Shown: positions 26,116 through 39,889, counted from the first letter of the stretch. The stretch: 64,000 nucleotides of DNA from Pelodera strongyloides (GCA_036852015.1 JAANDG010000125.1:124001-188000); one strand, 5' to 3'. Translations and numbers: made by a program. Notes: generated from the sequence alone by a model not told the origin.

Positions 26116-26941
26116 GCAGCTCATTTCATATTTTCTCTCCTGATTTCCTGTATTTTGCACTGATAATTATCATATTTACAAGTCTCCAAGTGTATATTTA
26201 GGAAAATCTTTCGTTCTTACCAGTACAATGTTTGTAGGATGTGTATGTTGTATGAAATATAAAATTTAGTATGCTTAATATTTCGCTATATTGTTTGACT
26301 CTGCTTCGTAGCACAAATTCTAAGAAATGAGTTTCGTCCAGTTGTTTTTACGAGATTATATTAGTGCACATTATTGTCCTTTATCCAATTATACACTCAT
26401 GCAAGTTAATTTTCTTTTTAATTTACTTTGACAATTATATTTAATCTCGTTGAGCGCTGACGAAAGCAAGAATACACTGTCCCTTCATTTAATACAATTT
26501 ATTGTTTTTGAATTTATCTGATTTATTTCTCAACTCCACTCCTGACCATTCATTCGTTGGGAGCAGATTAACGTTTAATTTGCTGCGGCTAATACAATTG
26601 GAATATCAGCGTTCTTTTCGAAGGAAAATTTGATTTTCTAGGGAAATTTACTTTGCGTAAATCCGAGTTTCCGTTTTGTAAGATTTTTAGATCCGTTTAT
26701 CTACTTTATATGTGTGAGATTTCTTCATTGTCATAATTGTTTGTCATATTATTTTTCCGCTGGTGTAGTACGTGAAGAACTAAATATTGCTAGAGGGCCT
26801 CAGCGTTTCTGTAGCGTGTGTAGTTCTCAATAAAATCCATTTTCTTTCGTAAGATCCACTTATCCATTGGTCTTTTTCGTAGCTTTCATTATTCGATATA
26901 AAATATCAATTCAACTACTCATCGACACATTTTCAGGGACT

Positions 26942-29900
26942 ATGTGGATCCACACCCTCAGCTTAGTATTTATCCTGGCAGTGGCGGCTGCGTAAGTTTT
27001 TCCTTCTAAAAATAAGTCCAAAAATCATTCCAAGGTGACGCTCAGAAAAAAAAAAGAACGGGGCATGTAAGAGGGGCGGAGGCTTAATACTAACCATAAA
27101 GACAAGGCCATGAAAACCTGCTAAAAGAAGATGCACATTTTGTTCGATTGTACCAAGCTAATCATCCATACACTCGGATAAAAATTACATCTTCCCTCTC
27201 GATTATTTTTTAATAAGACTCAAGCATTTTGGGACTGTTTGGCTCCAGACGGTACCTGCCTAATATTTCTCATTTAGCTCACCCACTCAACTGGGGCCAC
27301 TTCACAATGTTGCACCTCTTGTGGCAGGTAAGAATATAGCACATGGTCAGTAAGACATGATGTCAAATTTTATCCGAGCGCAGAACTCAGAGCTGTGGAG
27401 TTGTTAACTACCCGTATCACTACGAAAAAGAGAAGACAATATAATAATGTGTATAAACGTATAAAGGTCCGTTTTTAGCAGAAGTTTCTCGCCCCGATGT
27501 TCAGAAAGCTGCGGACGTCGTGTCCGGCGAGTTCCTTGACGTAACAGACAACGGCGAGGCTGATGTCATCGCGTCTGCAGCTGCCGAGAGTGTGGACACG
27601 GGTACAGGGGTTTTGTCGAGTTGGCGTGATGTTCGTGGTGTAGTGTCGTCTGATTCCGCAACTTCAAAGCCACTTAAGACAGCTTCCAGTAACTCATCTA
27701 CATTGGCCTCCGAATCGTCCAGTTCTTCGGCAACCAAAGACAAGTCAACTAACAAGCACGTCACCAAGGCAACTAACCGTTCCGTGGTGGATAAAACGGG
27801 TGGTGGTAATAGCACTGCGACACTTGCGAACAGCGATAAAAACGTATTAAATAAAGATGCAGCACAACAATCTACGCGGGGATCCCACACAAATAATAAT
27901 GTCAATAAGACGGCAGCACATGAACACGAGAAGAAGAGATGGAAACCAACAGAACATTCTCCGAAGAGGACGTCAACGCAGATGAAAGCAAAAGTCTCAA
28001 AAGTACCACACCAGAAAGGGGCCAAAGCTTCCGATAAATTATCTACGAAAGCAGCAAAAAAATCTGAGAAGGTGCTGCCGAAAGTGTCCAAGCAAGAGAA
28101 GATTACCACAAATGAACACAGTGAAACGACGAAGCCCACAAATGTTGAGGCCAATAATAAGACAGAAACTAAATCTCACTCTGAGAGGAAACCGAAACTC
28201 TCAATTACTCATCAGGGGAATGCTATCGCACAAAGGACGGCGCAACCAACCACAGCAGAGCCAACACTGAGAAAGAAACCGGACAGCATCAAGAAGCGGA
28301 AGGTCCAGATCAAAGCCCGAAAGGCTTCTCCAAAAAGAGACGCACATACCGTGACACATCACGAAAGAAAAGTTTCAAAATCCTCGGTCAAAAGGCGCAG
28401 GGTCCGACATCGAAAATTGAGAACGAAGAAACGATTTGTTGCCAAGGCGCCAGCTGCTGAAAATTCTACCGATAAGAAGGAAAAGGTTCTGGATAACGAG
28501 AAGACAAGAAACTCTTTTCACAAGAAAGTAAACGGAAAACCTAGACACGAGACCAAGGTTCATGCAACCACTGCTCCCAAGACTTCTACTCAAACACCGA
28601 AAAGAGTCACTCCTGTTCTTCGCAAGCACCAAATGTCCTCATCCACAAAGCGAGCTCGAACAACGAAAACACCAAAGGGGATAACACAAGTGCCCGCTGC
28701 AACCAAGCCTCCGCGTAAGAACAACCTACCATCATTGCACAAGCTTCAGAGAACCACCGTTGCCGTAGAATTGCATACTACAATCCGTCCTACCACGAAA
28801 CCAACACACATCTCGCATGATAAGACGGCAATTGATGAATCTAAGAGCCAGCCACGAAACAGAAAAATACAACATGATGTAAACGGGGCACCGAAGAGAC
28901 ATAGACACAGACTTTCGAAAAAAGCAAAGATGTTGCGGCACAAGGTAGTTGTTGAGAAGAAGGCAGCGAGAAACGCCAAGAAGATGAAGAAGAGCGTGGT
29001 TGAGCATGCATCGACTGCTTCGTCGAACGCAACATCAATGCTGACCAGACCTAAGAGATCGGTCGCTGTAGTAGCTAACGAGGATAATGAACTAACCGGC
29101 AAGATGGAGCCCGACGTGGAGGAATTCTTTGAGGAAAACAATGAAGGTAATGACAATTAAGGTAACGAGATGCTTCGAACTCACACAATTAGATGTCACC
29201 GCTGCAAACATAACAAACAAGATGCTTCCCTCCTAAGTTGCTCCTGGAAAATCTCTTGAAGAAGAGAATTCATTTCTTTTTTTTCTTTTACTGCACTTAA
29301 TAGCTGACGAAATTTCCGAAAAACCTGGCTAACTGCTTCCATACACACGTGATACCTCTCTATGTTTTGTTGAAATAGGAAGACTGCTACTATACTAGAG
29401 CTAAGGCATATCACTTACTGAGCAACAATCGTTTGCTTCGACATCGCCCTATGCAAGCAAGTCTTGTTGCCCAGTTTGGTATGGTGTTTTATTTCTTGAA
29501 GCGAACAAGCTAGTGGACTCTCGACATTCCTAACAATGAGCACCAACTATCCTGCTCCATCTATTGTGTGCCGTTTTATACTGATTGTGTACCACTGATT
29601 GATGCATAAAACTCAGTTGAATGGCTCGATTGTGTGAGGGCATAAACATTCAAATTAATCAGCTTTGTGTGCTGCATTAATTTCACACTCAACCGTTGTT
29701 TTCAACAGCACCCGAATTGATCGAGCTCATTCTTACAACAAAAGTTTATACGTCCATTTTAGACAACAGTCGAAGCGTAGTGTTTCCCGAACCCCCCGAG
29801 CTAATGGAGCATGATACCAGTACTGATGTCCTAGCTAGTGCGGACGTAGAGTCAGGCGCATCAACTGCAGTAGTTCCAGAAGCACCAGCAGACGAGGGAT

Positions 29901-32900
29901 CAGAAGACCCCTTTGAGGTAGAGGAACCTATTCCCGAATTGCTGCCGCCGCCATCTCCAGAGGAAATCGCTCTCGACGAGGCCAGAGAACGCGCGGAAAA
30001 GGAAGAAGAAAAACGAAAAATGGAACAACTGAGAACGAGCACCACTACCACGACGACCGCATCGACTGCCTCCGAGAAACCAGTTTTTATGGGAAATTTC
30101 AACTTGACCTCCGATGAGAATGTGCTTGGAAGGGAAGTTGAAAAGGCCGTCGAGAAGGTTCTCATGCAGGATAACAATCAAAAGAATGTTCCGATTCTGA
30201 TGGAAATTGAACCAGAAAGTGGAAAGGCACTTCATGATGCGCAGACCCCATCGGAAGTAGTGAACAGAGTACGAGAACAACTTAAAAACAAAAAGAAGAA
30301 TAGGAAGTTGAAGAAGAAGATCCTGTTCAGAGGAGATTCTAGGCAGTATCCACAAGATTTAAACCAACTACGGACAACCACAGACACACCGGCGCTAGAC
30401 AGACTACCCGAATTGGTGACTCCTGAATCTGTTCCCACTCAAGTATTTCCGCAAGTCAGACCTCCTCCTTCTGGTTCACGATCACAACACTTGTTGCCTT
30501 TGCCAGCTCCACAGGCGCCATTGAATCTGCAGCCACCTATGCAGAATCAGCGACAATTGTTCTTCCCACAACAAGAACTGCCCCCACAGCCTCGCCCTGT
30601 GCAGCAACCACAGCAGCGAACTCCCATGTGGTTTCCGGCGCCCAACATCCCACCTGCGTTACCACAGATGAACCCAGTATTTAGACAACGATTCAATAAC
30701 GAACAACCTCCCATGATGCAGCAACAAAGACCATGGCAGCAAGCTCCCATTTACCCTCCAAATCACCAACAATTTGGTCCAAGAAACATGCCACCACAGC
30801 AACATTTCCAACAGCAGCAACCTAAGCAAATGCAGCAGAGGCGACTAGTGCCCGCCAGTCTGCCACCAAAATCCCCGTTGCCTCCTGTGCATCGTGACTT
30901 CGCCCGATCTACTCAGGACAACGTGAGGCCCTTTAGCAAGGACCAGCTGTCTAACGCTGGATTCAGTCACTACAAGCCGCCGACTTCGCAGACAGCTCTG
31001 GAGATTCTGGAGATCGTGAAGGAACTGAAGAGGGCACAGAACGGCAAAGACAAACCACAATCGTTCAGTGTGTTCACTACATCCAAGCAGAGTTACTTCA
31101 TCCTTCCAAACGGAAAGGTGCTCGTGGTTGCCGAGGAGTCCAAGCTAGCCAAGCACAAAATTGACGACCCCGATAATATTGAAGAGGCGCCGAAAGTTAG
31201 AAGAACCAGAGTGCCTGAGCAGAATGGAGAGGCCCGACGAGTTGAGGAACAAGTGACCAAGCAAATGTACGAGAAGTTCGGAAAAGAGTAAGTCGCATAG
31301 TGACGTGTGAATAGAATTATGCTAATTATCAACGCGAAAATTTGTTTCATAACAAGACCCATCGTGTCGTTCCCTAATGTACTTCTAAATTCTAACTATG
31401 TCGTGTTGATCAATTTCGGTTTAGCATGCGTGTTGTTTATTTCGTGATTATGATTTTTCTCTAATCAAACTCATACGAATGTCTGCTAAAATTATCTGTA
31501 TGGATTGGGTTGACATTACTAATAATCAACACGCCACGGAAAACGGATGACTATCAGCCTTTTCGCCCTGCTTATCTATTTAGTATCAAACTTGCATACA
31601 TAGAATCAGCTCACAATCAACATAAGGGGATTTCATTACTAGTCACTTCATCTTTTATCTTTTAGTTTGATTGTGCAAAGGTAAACTTGAAAAGAATGTG
31701 GAAAATACTTTCTTGTGTTTCAGCCGATTATTTTACGTTACCTTCTGTTGGATGTCGATCGGTGCTCTCATTTTCCCTCTGTTTTCTCTCATCTGTCCGC
31801 TTGGAGGGAGTTTAGGAAGTATTTTCCCTATTCTTTTGTTTTTAAATCTACCTTTGTGTGCAAGCAAACGCGAACTACAACATAAAAAATGAGATAACTT
31901 CTAGTGAACCCCTTTAATAATTCTACTAGCAAATACACCTTATTCTCCGGCAGCTGCGCTATCAATCTATCAACAAGCAACATGAGTTACTTATAATATT
32001 TAGTACTGTGTAAAACAGCGCATATGCAATATAACATAATTAATGAATAAACAACAAAAAAAATACAAAAACAAGCTTGGGAACGTATTGGATATTTTGT
32101 CGTTGATCTCCCATTGCCTGGGAAAATATCTGTTTTATACACATAATCAGGATTTTATTTTACAATTGCCTTGCTTGCAAAATAATGCTACATAACCACG
32201 TCGACTATGTTCGGTAACCATTCTAACGTTGCTTAGCCTGCTTAGAGACCACGTTTAGCCTGCTTACACTTATGTTTGCTGTTCAGTAACTTTCATGAAA
32301 TGAAGAGAGTTTTTCTGTAAAACGTTTTCCTTATAGCTTGGACGCGTTGCCAGTGGCTGCTGGCGCAGCTGCCTCCGCGTTCGCGCCGCGCTCTGTGCTC
32401 CCGAGCAGCTCTGGAGCGAAGGTAATATATTGTTCCTTTGAGAGCATAGCTTGTATTCAAGATTGACCTTTATTCTAGAGCGCAGATGGTAAATGTAACG
32501 CAATTGTGTATGAGAACATTTTTTCAGGCTCCGAATGTAAACACCGACGAGCCTATTCCACAAGTTGTGAGCCCAAATTCCAAACAAACTGATACAGTAA
32601 GTGCCCAGTTTTCTTTAGCGTTTGTTTTCTCAGAGTAAAAAAAAACTCCGCTGGCCGTATTTCTAAACGATCATATGCACGGCACATGACAGACATTTCA
32701 AATCCCGTATAAGACATTACGCTCAACACAATGTTTCTTTTAGTTGAACGAAATTTTCAGCACGAAATAGTTCCGGTAACGTTCCCTCCTTTGAACGAGG
32801 ACCTCGGGGATCAGGCTGAACCTATCGTAGTGAAGAGTGGTAATGGTAATGCAGCAAAACTTCGATTGGTAACACTTCTCAGGACCAGGGTCAAGCAGTT

Positions 32901-32913
32901 CCAGAAGCAATAG
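26942..32913 (+). CDS. Large secreted Lys/Thr- and Pro/Gln-rich protein, seven exons, family unknown
   Basis: Exons: 26942-26991, 27278-27327, 27482-29146, 29709-31287, 32337-32421, 32528-32596, 32761-32913 (TAG). All six junction phases agree, predicting about 1216 residues. The first exon encodes a signal peptide (MWIHTLSLVFILAVAAA), with an acceptor (TTTTCAG) just before the ATG that could take a spliced leader. Residues 35-588 are Ser/Thr/Lys-rich and very basic, ending near an RPKRS furin-type site (about 557). Residues 590-830 are acidic then basic, with an EARERAEKEEEKRKME helix. About 830-985 is Pro/Gln-rich with PQQ runs. About 1040-1070 is an ordered-looking FSVFTTSKQSYFILPNGKV segment. 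No Cys-rich or catalytic domain is seen. An extracellular or cuticular structural role is a guess. If intron 3 is retained, a stop follows four codons past the donor (29158-29160), giving a short form. Confidence 0.75.
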
Positions 32914-35686
32914 ACTCGTATAACTTTCCGACTATTGGTGTTACCAACATTAAAACGGTGTGGCACGTGGTTGTAAAACTTTTGCCTGACCATTGCATGT
33001 GCTAGTTGTGTTCCATTCTATTCCGGAATACCTAAAATAGCACACAAACCTGCGCGTGGTTCATGGAAGTGTATTCGTCCAGTGTAATTTTAAAACCACA
33101 TGCATATCATTATCGAAGCTGGTAACGTTCTATGGTTTTTTTTATCAACTAATTCATGAGTAAGACAATATTTCAGTTTATTGCTCTCAAGTACTGACCA
33201 AGTTACCGGTTGGGGCCTAATACTTTTGCCATATTAGATATTGATCTTTGTACTAAGCATATCAATTGTCAATTTATCACTTAGATTAAGTTAGTGTAAA
33301 AAGTAAAATCATTTAGAACAATACATATCACTTTTGTAATAATGACTAGAACAGGGCATAATATGCAAATTGTACATAAATCATGAGCTCACACTTGTGG
33401 AATGGAGACATCGTATCTTCTACTGAATTTATTTATTTATTTATTTTGTTAATGCGTAAATAAGCTAACATTATATTTCACCTAGTTACGTAAAGATTTA
33501 AATTCACCGACCTAGATAAGTAATTAGGCGCTGGGCGCAGATATATGTTTATGCGTTTTATTTACGAAACAAAGTTCAAATTTGATAAACATTTTCAATT
33601 ACTAATTACTGCATAACGATTAATTTATTGATATGGAATATGCATAATAAACGGTGTTGTTATTTTGTCTGTTTTCAGTGTGCACATCAAGTATACATAC
33701 AAAAATTGATGATTTTAGGGCCAGCTTCACCAGAATTTTTGTTTTGTTATTTTTTCATAGTACGTGAACCACACGTGTTTACTTAGGGAACATACTTATG
33801 CAAAATACTCTCTTGGATCATGATTGGAGCCATTATCAGCACGAGTATACCGTATAAAATAAAGGAACATTTTGTCGCGTGCCCTAACCTATAGTGCAGT
33901 ACTCTGCTCATTAGAAGCTAATTTCCTATTTGTCATATAAAATAAATACCAGGCAGTTGCCTACCAAACAAAAAAGTCACTTAAACGGAACTTATGTAGC
34001 CACCAGGAACACGACAAATAGCGTCTAAAACTACGGTATGCTCGTGATGGCGATTGGATCTAGTTATGCTGACTTGTTCCCCACGTGTGTCCCCATTTCT
34101 TTTGGTTAGATTGATTACAAAAAGGAGTAGGGAGCCAAATCATGAACGAGTATCTTCCTGCAAACTGATTTCCCCAACTTTCAATTTTTTACATTGTCTA
34201 TTTTCATCAAAGATACAATGAATCAATAAATGAAATAATTTTATCATCAGTCATGTCATATTATTGTTACATGGAGAAACACAGAATGTATAGACATAAG
34301 ATGCATATTATTTCTAAATATTACCAGAGAAGTGTGTTCTGCCACACTGCTGTGATGATACCACCTGATTTCCGAAGAAAATTGTATAGTTTTTTTTTTG
34401 TAATAAATTTCGCAGCCTTCCTTAAATACGCTACAAATATACTATGGGTTAAACTTCGACTTGCGGCCTCCGTATCTCTGTCCCTGTATGGTATCATCTT
34501 GGATTTCATTTTGGGTCCGTTTTCTGTAGTGTAGTGTACTCCAGTGAGTTGAATCTCAAGGCAACAGTTCTATAGTGTCACGGAGGCTTTAATATTAAAA
34601 ATTTGAAACAAGTCTACTGCACACTTGGGCGTTTGAGAAACTACTCAATTATGGGGTTCACCAGTTTCCCAAAAATTGTCTGTGATACTATCAACACTTC
34701 CGTATTCCGGTATTTCGGCACGAAACTGCATATATAACGTGACAACTTAAACAAAATAGTATAGTGTAGTTTTTCAAGCTATGGATATGGGATACGGTAA
34801 ATATCATACTTGCAAACCCCATTTTTACATTACACATTAACATTTTGGATCGTATTAAATAGTTGATTTCCATAGTGGGCATGTAAATTTACAAGTCATT
34901 TTGCAAGCCACCACAAAATTTGCATGCTCACTATGTATGGAAATCAACTATTTACTACGATCCAAAATTTTGATAGAATTCACAGTTTTATATTGATTTA
35001 CTCCTTCCAATTAAAAGTTTTTGCTAGGTGAAGCGTGTCTTTCGGAATTTAATACAATCATCTTTCGATAAAAGGAAACTATTTGAGCTCTTCGTTCTCG
35101 TGAGCCTCTTCCTTTAAAACTTGGCTAATGAGCTGGATTTCCCTACATTCGCGGAAGTGATAGGATCAGTTCAGGAATAGAAAACGTCATGAACAAAGAA
35201 TGAAAAACCGTGACCAGACGCGAATTCGCTTTCCTTTACGGGCGGCAAGTTTTTTGCGGTATCGAATATTCACGGTAACGGTTTTTTATCCGAGTTACGT
35301 TTTGGGTTCAGAGTCTACGCCCATTTATGGAGGAGGTTTAATACGGCTATATCCTTGATTAATTGCTTGGGTGCATCTGCGAATAATTTACGCGTTGTAG
35401 GAACCTTGAACGAAGGAAACTATAAAGACCTCAGGCTTATTTTTTTCTTTATTTTATTTTATGAAGAATTAGTTGCACAATGCGTTTAATGAAAATGACT
35501 GCTTAACTATTGAAATAATAGAGTTACCATATTTTTCATACATTCATACACACACTCTTAAGATTGTTCAACATTGAAGGAGGTGTTGCCTTGCGAACGC
35601 CTCAATTTGTACATTGCTAATGCATTAATTTTAAAACATTTTAGAAGCCGAGTACAGCGATATAGTTTTTTTTTAGCTTCAAAAAG
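32914..35686. other. Intergenic, no gene seen
   Basis: AT-rich sequence between the large secreted-protein gene and the first C6-like gene. It contains one foldback (34843-34968). Weak poly(A)-like AATAAA words occur (for example near 33645) but none is clearly tied to the upstream gene. Confidence 0.45.
34843..34968. repeat. Foldback repeat of about 126 bp
   Basis: Arms ATTTTGGATCGTATTAAATA and its mirrored counterpart TATTTACTACGATCCAAAAT extend inward through AGTTGATTTCCATA/TATGGAAATCAACT. The central loop is short; non-coding. Confidence 0.75.
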
Positions 35687-38600
35687 ATGCTTCGTCACTT
35701 AGTATTGATTTGCTGTTCGTTTACTGTGGCTTATTCCTGCTTCGCCACAAGTCCGGGGTACTGTACTTTTTCTTAAAATATTTATTAAAGAAAGAAACAA
35801 CCATGTACGTTCATATCGCGGCCACCATGTCCTTAGTTGAATCATTTAAAGAAAATCAGAATTTTGTACCTAATTGCATTGTGGGTGTCGATGCATTTCT
35901 GCTAAAAATATCGGGTTCGTAGTTTGTAGTCTTCCGACATTCTAGAACAACTCCAGCCACGACAACGACGTCCACGACCACTACGACAACCACGACAACC
36001 ACGACAACCACGACAACCACGACAACCACGACAACCGCAGCGTTAAGTACGTTTTAATTTCGATGGCACTCTTTGGGCCCGCGTTACATGAAGCCAAAAA
36101 AATTATTTTAAGAACGGGACCCACCAATTAACCAACACAAAGTAAACGTGCAATTTGTATCATAGGATAAAAGGTTCATGAATCGCGGTGCAGAGAGCCC
36201 GAGAAACTGGTGTGACTCTGCGCATTTTGCACAAAAGAAGTCCACCTATACAGTTATTTGAAGCAAATCCAGAGACCGCATTAGGGAAAAAAGGATTTTC
36301 ACAAGAGTGTTTTATAAAGTGAAAGTGTAGCGCATATGAAGATATGATTAACTAAGAAAATTAAAACATAAATCAATAGTACCTGTCTGTTTAAAGTGGT
36401 ATAGGATACGGCTTGTAAAAAAAATATTCTTAATTACTGAATTCCCATGTGTTATGCAAAGTTACTCTCCCCGCCTGGGACGAAAGTGCATCGACGGAAA
36501 TGTGCCTGAAAACCACGTGTAATACCTCTTTGAAGCAAAATAACAGCTGGTTTTTGAAACGCAACGGAGAACTGCATTCCTATTTATTATGCTAATTGTA
36601 ATTGAGCTCGAATGCTCATTTGCATATATTTGTAAAAAAAAATTAAAATTTGTTTTATGCTTCAAGAGCGTGCACCATTATTCATGGGTGAAAATAAGAT
36701 TCAATGTTTGCTTATGACATGTTTCGCAGAGGTCCTGAGCAGTAGGCGTCGAGTTCCAGATGACAAATTGCTCGACGTCTTCGGGCTAGGGCCAGGAGGG
36801 ATATATATGATGTATGGGAATATAGTTATCCAACAACCGTTTCAAAAACCACTTGTCATATTTCGTCAGCTATTCATTACTTTGCCGAGGAAGGCTAACT
36901 AATAGCATCCTGTCAAATTTTAATTGTATAAATATTTCAAGCCTGTGAGAGTTGTGGCGATGTATTGCCCACTACTGGAGGACTAGTTGGCGGTGGAACA
37001 ATTGCTCCAGGAGTATTTACGTATGGGTAAGAAGACATTTTATGATTAGATTATGACACTTTTGGGTTTTTACACTTTATTTTGAAGCGATACAAAATCA
37101 GGTTTTTGAAAAGGATTTTTGCTATACATCATAGTCTGCATCATATTCTGTATACAAATGAATACTATTAGTATAAGAAAACCGAGCAAAGAAAACCGAA
37201 AAAATTATGCCCACTTTATATATAAGGTTGCATAGCTCAACAGGTAGAGCGCTCGATTGTGAAGCAATAGTATTGTGTGTTTACGGTGGGTTCGAATCCC
37301 GCCGGAGGCAAAGGTTTTTGTATGTTCCATTTCTGCGAGCAAATCTTTATGAATGGGCTTTGTTGCGTTCAGCGCGGCTTCAAACAAAAAAGGAAACTCT
37401 TCTCCTTTATAGAATAAGATTAGAATGCAGTTGTCCGTCGTAGGCGTCAACCATTGTCTTGCAGTTCTCCAAAAACCACTCGTCATACCTCTTTAAGCTA
37501 TCCAAGACCTTATACTGCCTTGAAGCGACATAACGGCTGATTTTTTAAAGTTGTGAATGGACACCTGCATTATCATACGTGTATGCAAATGAAGATAATT
37601 GCACGCTTCATCGGGCAATCATTTGCATACTACAGGGAATCCAGTATCCATCATGCGTTTCAAAAACTGGCCGTCACACCACTTTAAGAACATTTTCCTT
37701 CAAACCTTGCATTCTCATGGCTAGAAAACCTTGACGTGGAAATCTTCCGGCGATGCTTTTTTTTGCAAATTGCTCGCGGAAATTCTTTGAGTGCAATTAT
37801 CACGTAAACCAACACGGTGTATCAGCGAACGCAATATTTATCATACTTTGATTTTTAGAACAAGCGGAGCTGGTTGTAAAACGGCTTCTCTTGTATGTTC
37901 AAGTCCAACTTTCTCGGTAACGATGGACATTTTCTATGTGGGTTTTCTTCAATAAGATAGTCCCGTATTTTTTTACCTTAGAAAAGGGTTTTCTGTTAAA
38001 CTGTGGTCTATAATGATATATATGTTGCGTAAAACTACTTCAGAAATATATAATAGCTTCGGATTTGTCAATTTTTAAAGCAGTGGGTTTTTGAAATGGA
38101 ACATGACGTTCCCATACATCATATGCAAATGACATGATTAGAATAAAAAAAATCGAGTTTAATTCGAACTCACAGCTTAAATACATAGGAATACCCATAA
38201 GTTTCAAATAACTGTTGTCATACTGATTTAAAATCATGACCACTTTAGATGGGAGAATATCTGAACTTGGACCAGGAATGCAAATCGGTAACACTCGCTT
38301 ACCCGCTCACGTGTAACGACCAAGGTGTTTGGGAGACCACCATCCAGGGCATTACGGTCAGTTGGTATTACCTTTAGTAACCAGTTACCTTAGAGCCATA
38401 AATGGGTCTCTAAGGTATCGGGTTAGCAACATTAATCTGTGCAAGTTCCCATATCAGTTGAAGTGCTAGCCTTTTTTGCAAGCATTAAATGTTAAAAAGT
38501 ACTAATGGTTTTCTATAATTCTCTTTTCATATACTAGGGGGACGCCTACAATTTTACTGTGCAGTATATACATAAACATACAATGATAGACTATCACACC

Positions 38601-38764
38601 CAGAAAGCACCTTTCAGGATATAGACAAACTATTTTTTTTCCCAGGTAGCTGAGGCTTAGGCTTAGGCTTAGGCTTCTTGTGAAGGATTCCTAAAACTAT
38701 TTTATTTCAGATCACCGATCCTCAGTTCGGTTGCGCGCAGTCTACAGATGGTATGCCATGTTAA
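35687..38764 (+). CDS. Secreted C6/DUF281-like Cys-rich protein, tandem paralogue 1
   Basis: Exons: 35687-35757, 35946-36046, 36942-37026, 37859-37937, 38249-38356, 38711-38764 (TAA); about 165 residues. Exon 1 encodes a signal peptide ending CFATSPG. Exon 2 is a Thr-rich linker (33 codons, mostly ACA/ACC/ACG), a likely O-glycosylated stalk. Exons 3-6 form the domain: CESCGDVLPTTGG, GGGTIAPGVFTYG, GCKTASLVCS, MGEYLNLDQEC, YPLTCNDQGVWETT, FGCAQSTDGMPC, eight Cys in four pairs. Exon phases and lengths of the domain exons match the next paralogue exactly. The exon 1 donor (GTACTG) and exon 3 acceptor (TTCAAG) are weak. An ATG-proximal TTTTTTTTAG could serve trans-splicing. The family name is inferred from memory of worm proteins; function unknown. 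Confidence 0.8.
36529..36630. mobile_element. Truncated TTAA-type MITE
   Basis: Retains the AGCAAAATAACAGCTGG end and GCATTCC-TTATGC interior but lacks a recognisable 3' terminus. Lies in intron 2 of paralogue 1. Confidence 0.45.
37227..37312 (+). other. tRNA-derived sequence (pseudo-tRNA or SINE head)
   Basis: A perfect A box (TAGCTCAACAGG) and B box (GGTTCGAATCC) with a good T stem (GTGGG/CCCGC) are present. The acceptor halves GGTTGCA and CGGAGGC do not pair, and the anticodon arm (loop TTGTGAA) is broken and too long. It lies in intron 3 of paralogue 1. Probably Pol III-competent at most, not a working tRNA. Confidence 0.5.
37519..37686. mobile_element. TTAA-type MITE with decayed 5' end
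   Basis: Starts CTTGAAGCGACATAACGGC where family members have TTTAAAGCGA, and ends GGCCGTCACACCACTTTAA. Lies in intron 3 of paralogue 1. Confidence 0.55.
38075..38231. mobile_element. TTAA MITE
   Basis: TTAAAGCAGTGGGTTTTTGA at the start and ACTGTTGTCATACTGATTTA then A at the end; sits directly before exon 5 of paralogue 1. Confidence 0.55.
38654..38676 (+). repeat. Interstitial telomere-like repeat (TTAGGC)n
   Basis: About three and a half tandem copies of TTAGGC, the nematode telomeric hexamer, inside the last intron of paralogue 1. Confidence 0.75.
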
Positions 38765-39225
38765 CGCTTTCCTAACATGGAACTGGACCCGGGTTCGATT
38801 CTGGCAATGACCAACTTTTTGCCAATTTTTTCAGTGTTGCCATTTTACTCAAATGTACGACCTACTTTTCTTTAAAAAAACATGTCTCATTACCGCTCAC
38901 CAAAGTTTTACTATCCGCGTGCAATACTTGTGCTAATATCGTTCATACTTAGGGATCCATAATAGAATATTCAATTATTCATAGAATATTCAAACATCTC
39001 TTGATAAAACTTTGTAATTTTGTAATGTAATATCATTTTGTAATATTTAGTAATATACAATGGTTGCTCGATTTTTTTGTGGAATTTATTTGTTCGTATT
39101 ATGCAGTGAGATTATAATAATATATATTCACGTTTTATTGCAGTTAAGATAACTTTAATGTAATAAAAAAATGTGTCTTTGTGATCTCCAGTGTTTTTCC
39201 TTCCTAGTGACCGTGTACTGAAAGC

Positions 39226-39408
39226 TTTAAACGGTTAACAGCCGGATTTTGAAATTTATTTTGGATAACTGCATTCCCATGGATTATATGCAATGAGAAT
39301 GATCAGAATAAAAAGTCGAGCACAATTCGAGCTCACTTAGCATAAATACATGAAGAGACGCAGTTATCCGTCATACGTTTCAAAAATCTGCTTTCATACT
39401 GCTTTAAA
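39226..39408. mobile_element. TTAA MITE
   Basis: TTAA-flanked 183-bp foldback: AACAGCCGGATTTTGAAA at one end and TCTGCTTTCATACTGCTTTA at the other, with an AGAATGATCAGAATAAAAAG interior shared with 38075-38231. Confidence 0.6.
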
Positions 39409-39889
39409 CGTTTGCAAATTCCCCATTTGCGGAAAGTCTTTATATCAGGAATTTGCCCCTTTTCCGAATATCGCAACATGCGGTCTTGAAAAACAATGAA
39501 AGGCTTATTTCAAGCGCAAATCCGGTCTTGAAAATACCGGAGCGCTTAATTATTGGGATACACGGCAGCAGCCAGTTACGGGATAAGCATCTCGAACCGA
39601 GGTCAGCATCGTCATACAATGCTGAGCTAAGTTACCGTTGCTACTTGCTCTGAGACCGTTGCAGTATGGTTGCAAGTTGGAATGTTTGAACTTAAAAACC
39701 CCATTATAATTCAAAACGGTAGAAAAAGCCCCTCCTTGTAACTGTAACAAACACTTGAAGCATAATAGGAATAATGGTAAATAGGAATAATACGCAATAG
39801 GACAATATGTACCACCTGGTAAGCAATGTACGTTGATAAAAAAAGACTCTATCCGCATTCACCGCGCAGTTTGCAGTTCGGGCGTAGAA

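Larger units (their letters stand above)
11447..26941. other. About 15 kb intergenic/unresolved region
   Basis: No gene is supported on either strand. All open frames are short, many are in purine-rich repeats, and none has family motifs or matching splice phases. It may hold the missing 5' exon(s) and promoter of the transporter. Named contents are listed separately: a perfect GC-rich hairpin, purine satellites, TTAA MITEs, dispersed repeats and a structured GC-rich segment. Confidence 0.5.

Noticed and set aside
27501..28154. 217-codon minus-strand frame opposite the large secreted-protein gene
   Set aside because: Mirror of the Lys/Ser/Thr codon bias on the plus strand; the plus frame has a signal peptide and consistent splice phases.
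31671..31892. 73-codon hydrophobic frame in the intron between exons 4 and 5 of the large secreted-protein gene
   Set aside because: No family similarity, and flanking exons join in phase without it.
38770..38815. GGTTCGATTC B-box-like word 3' of paralogue 1
   Set aside because: No A box at the right distance and no cloverleaf; too little to call a tRNA.
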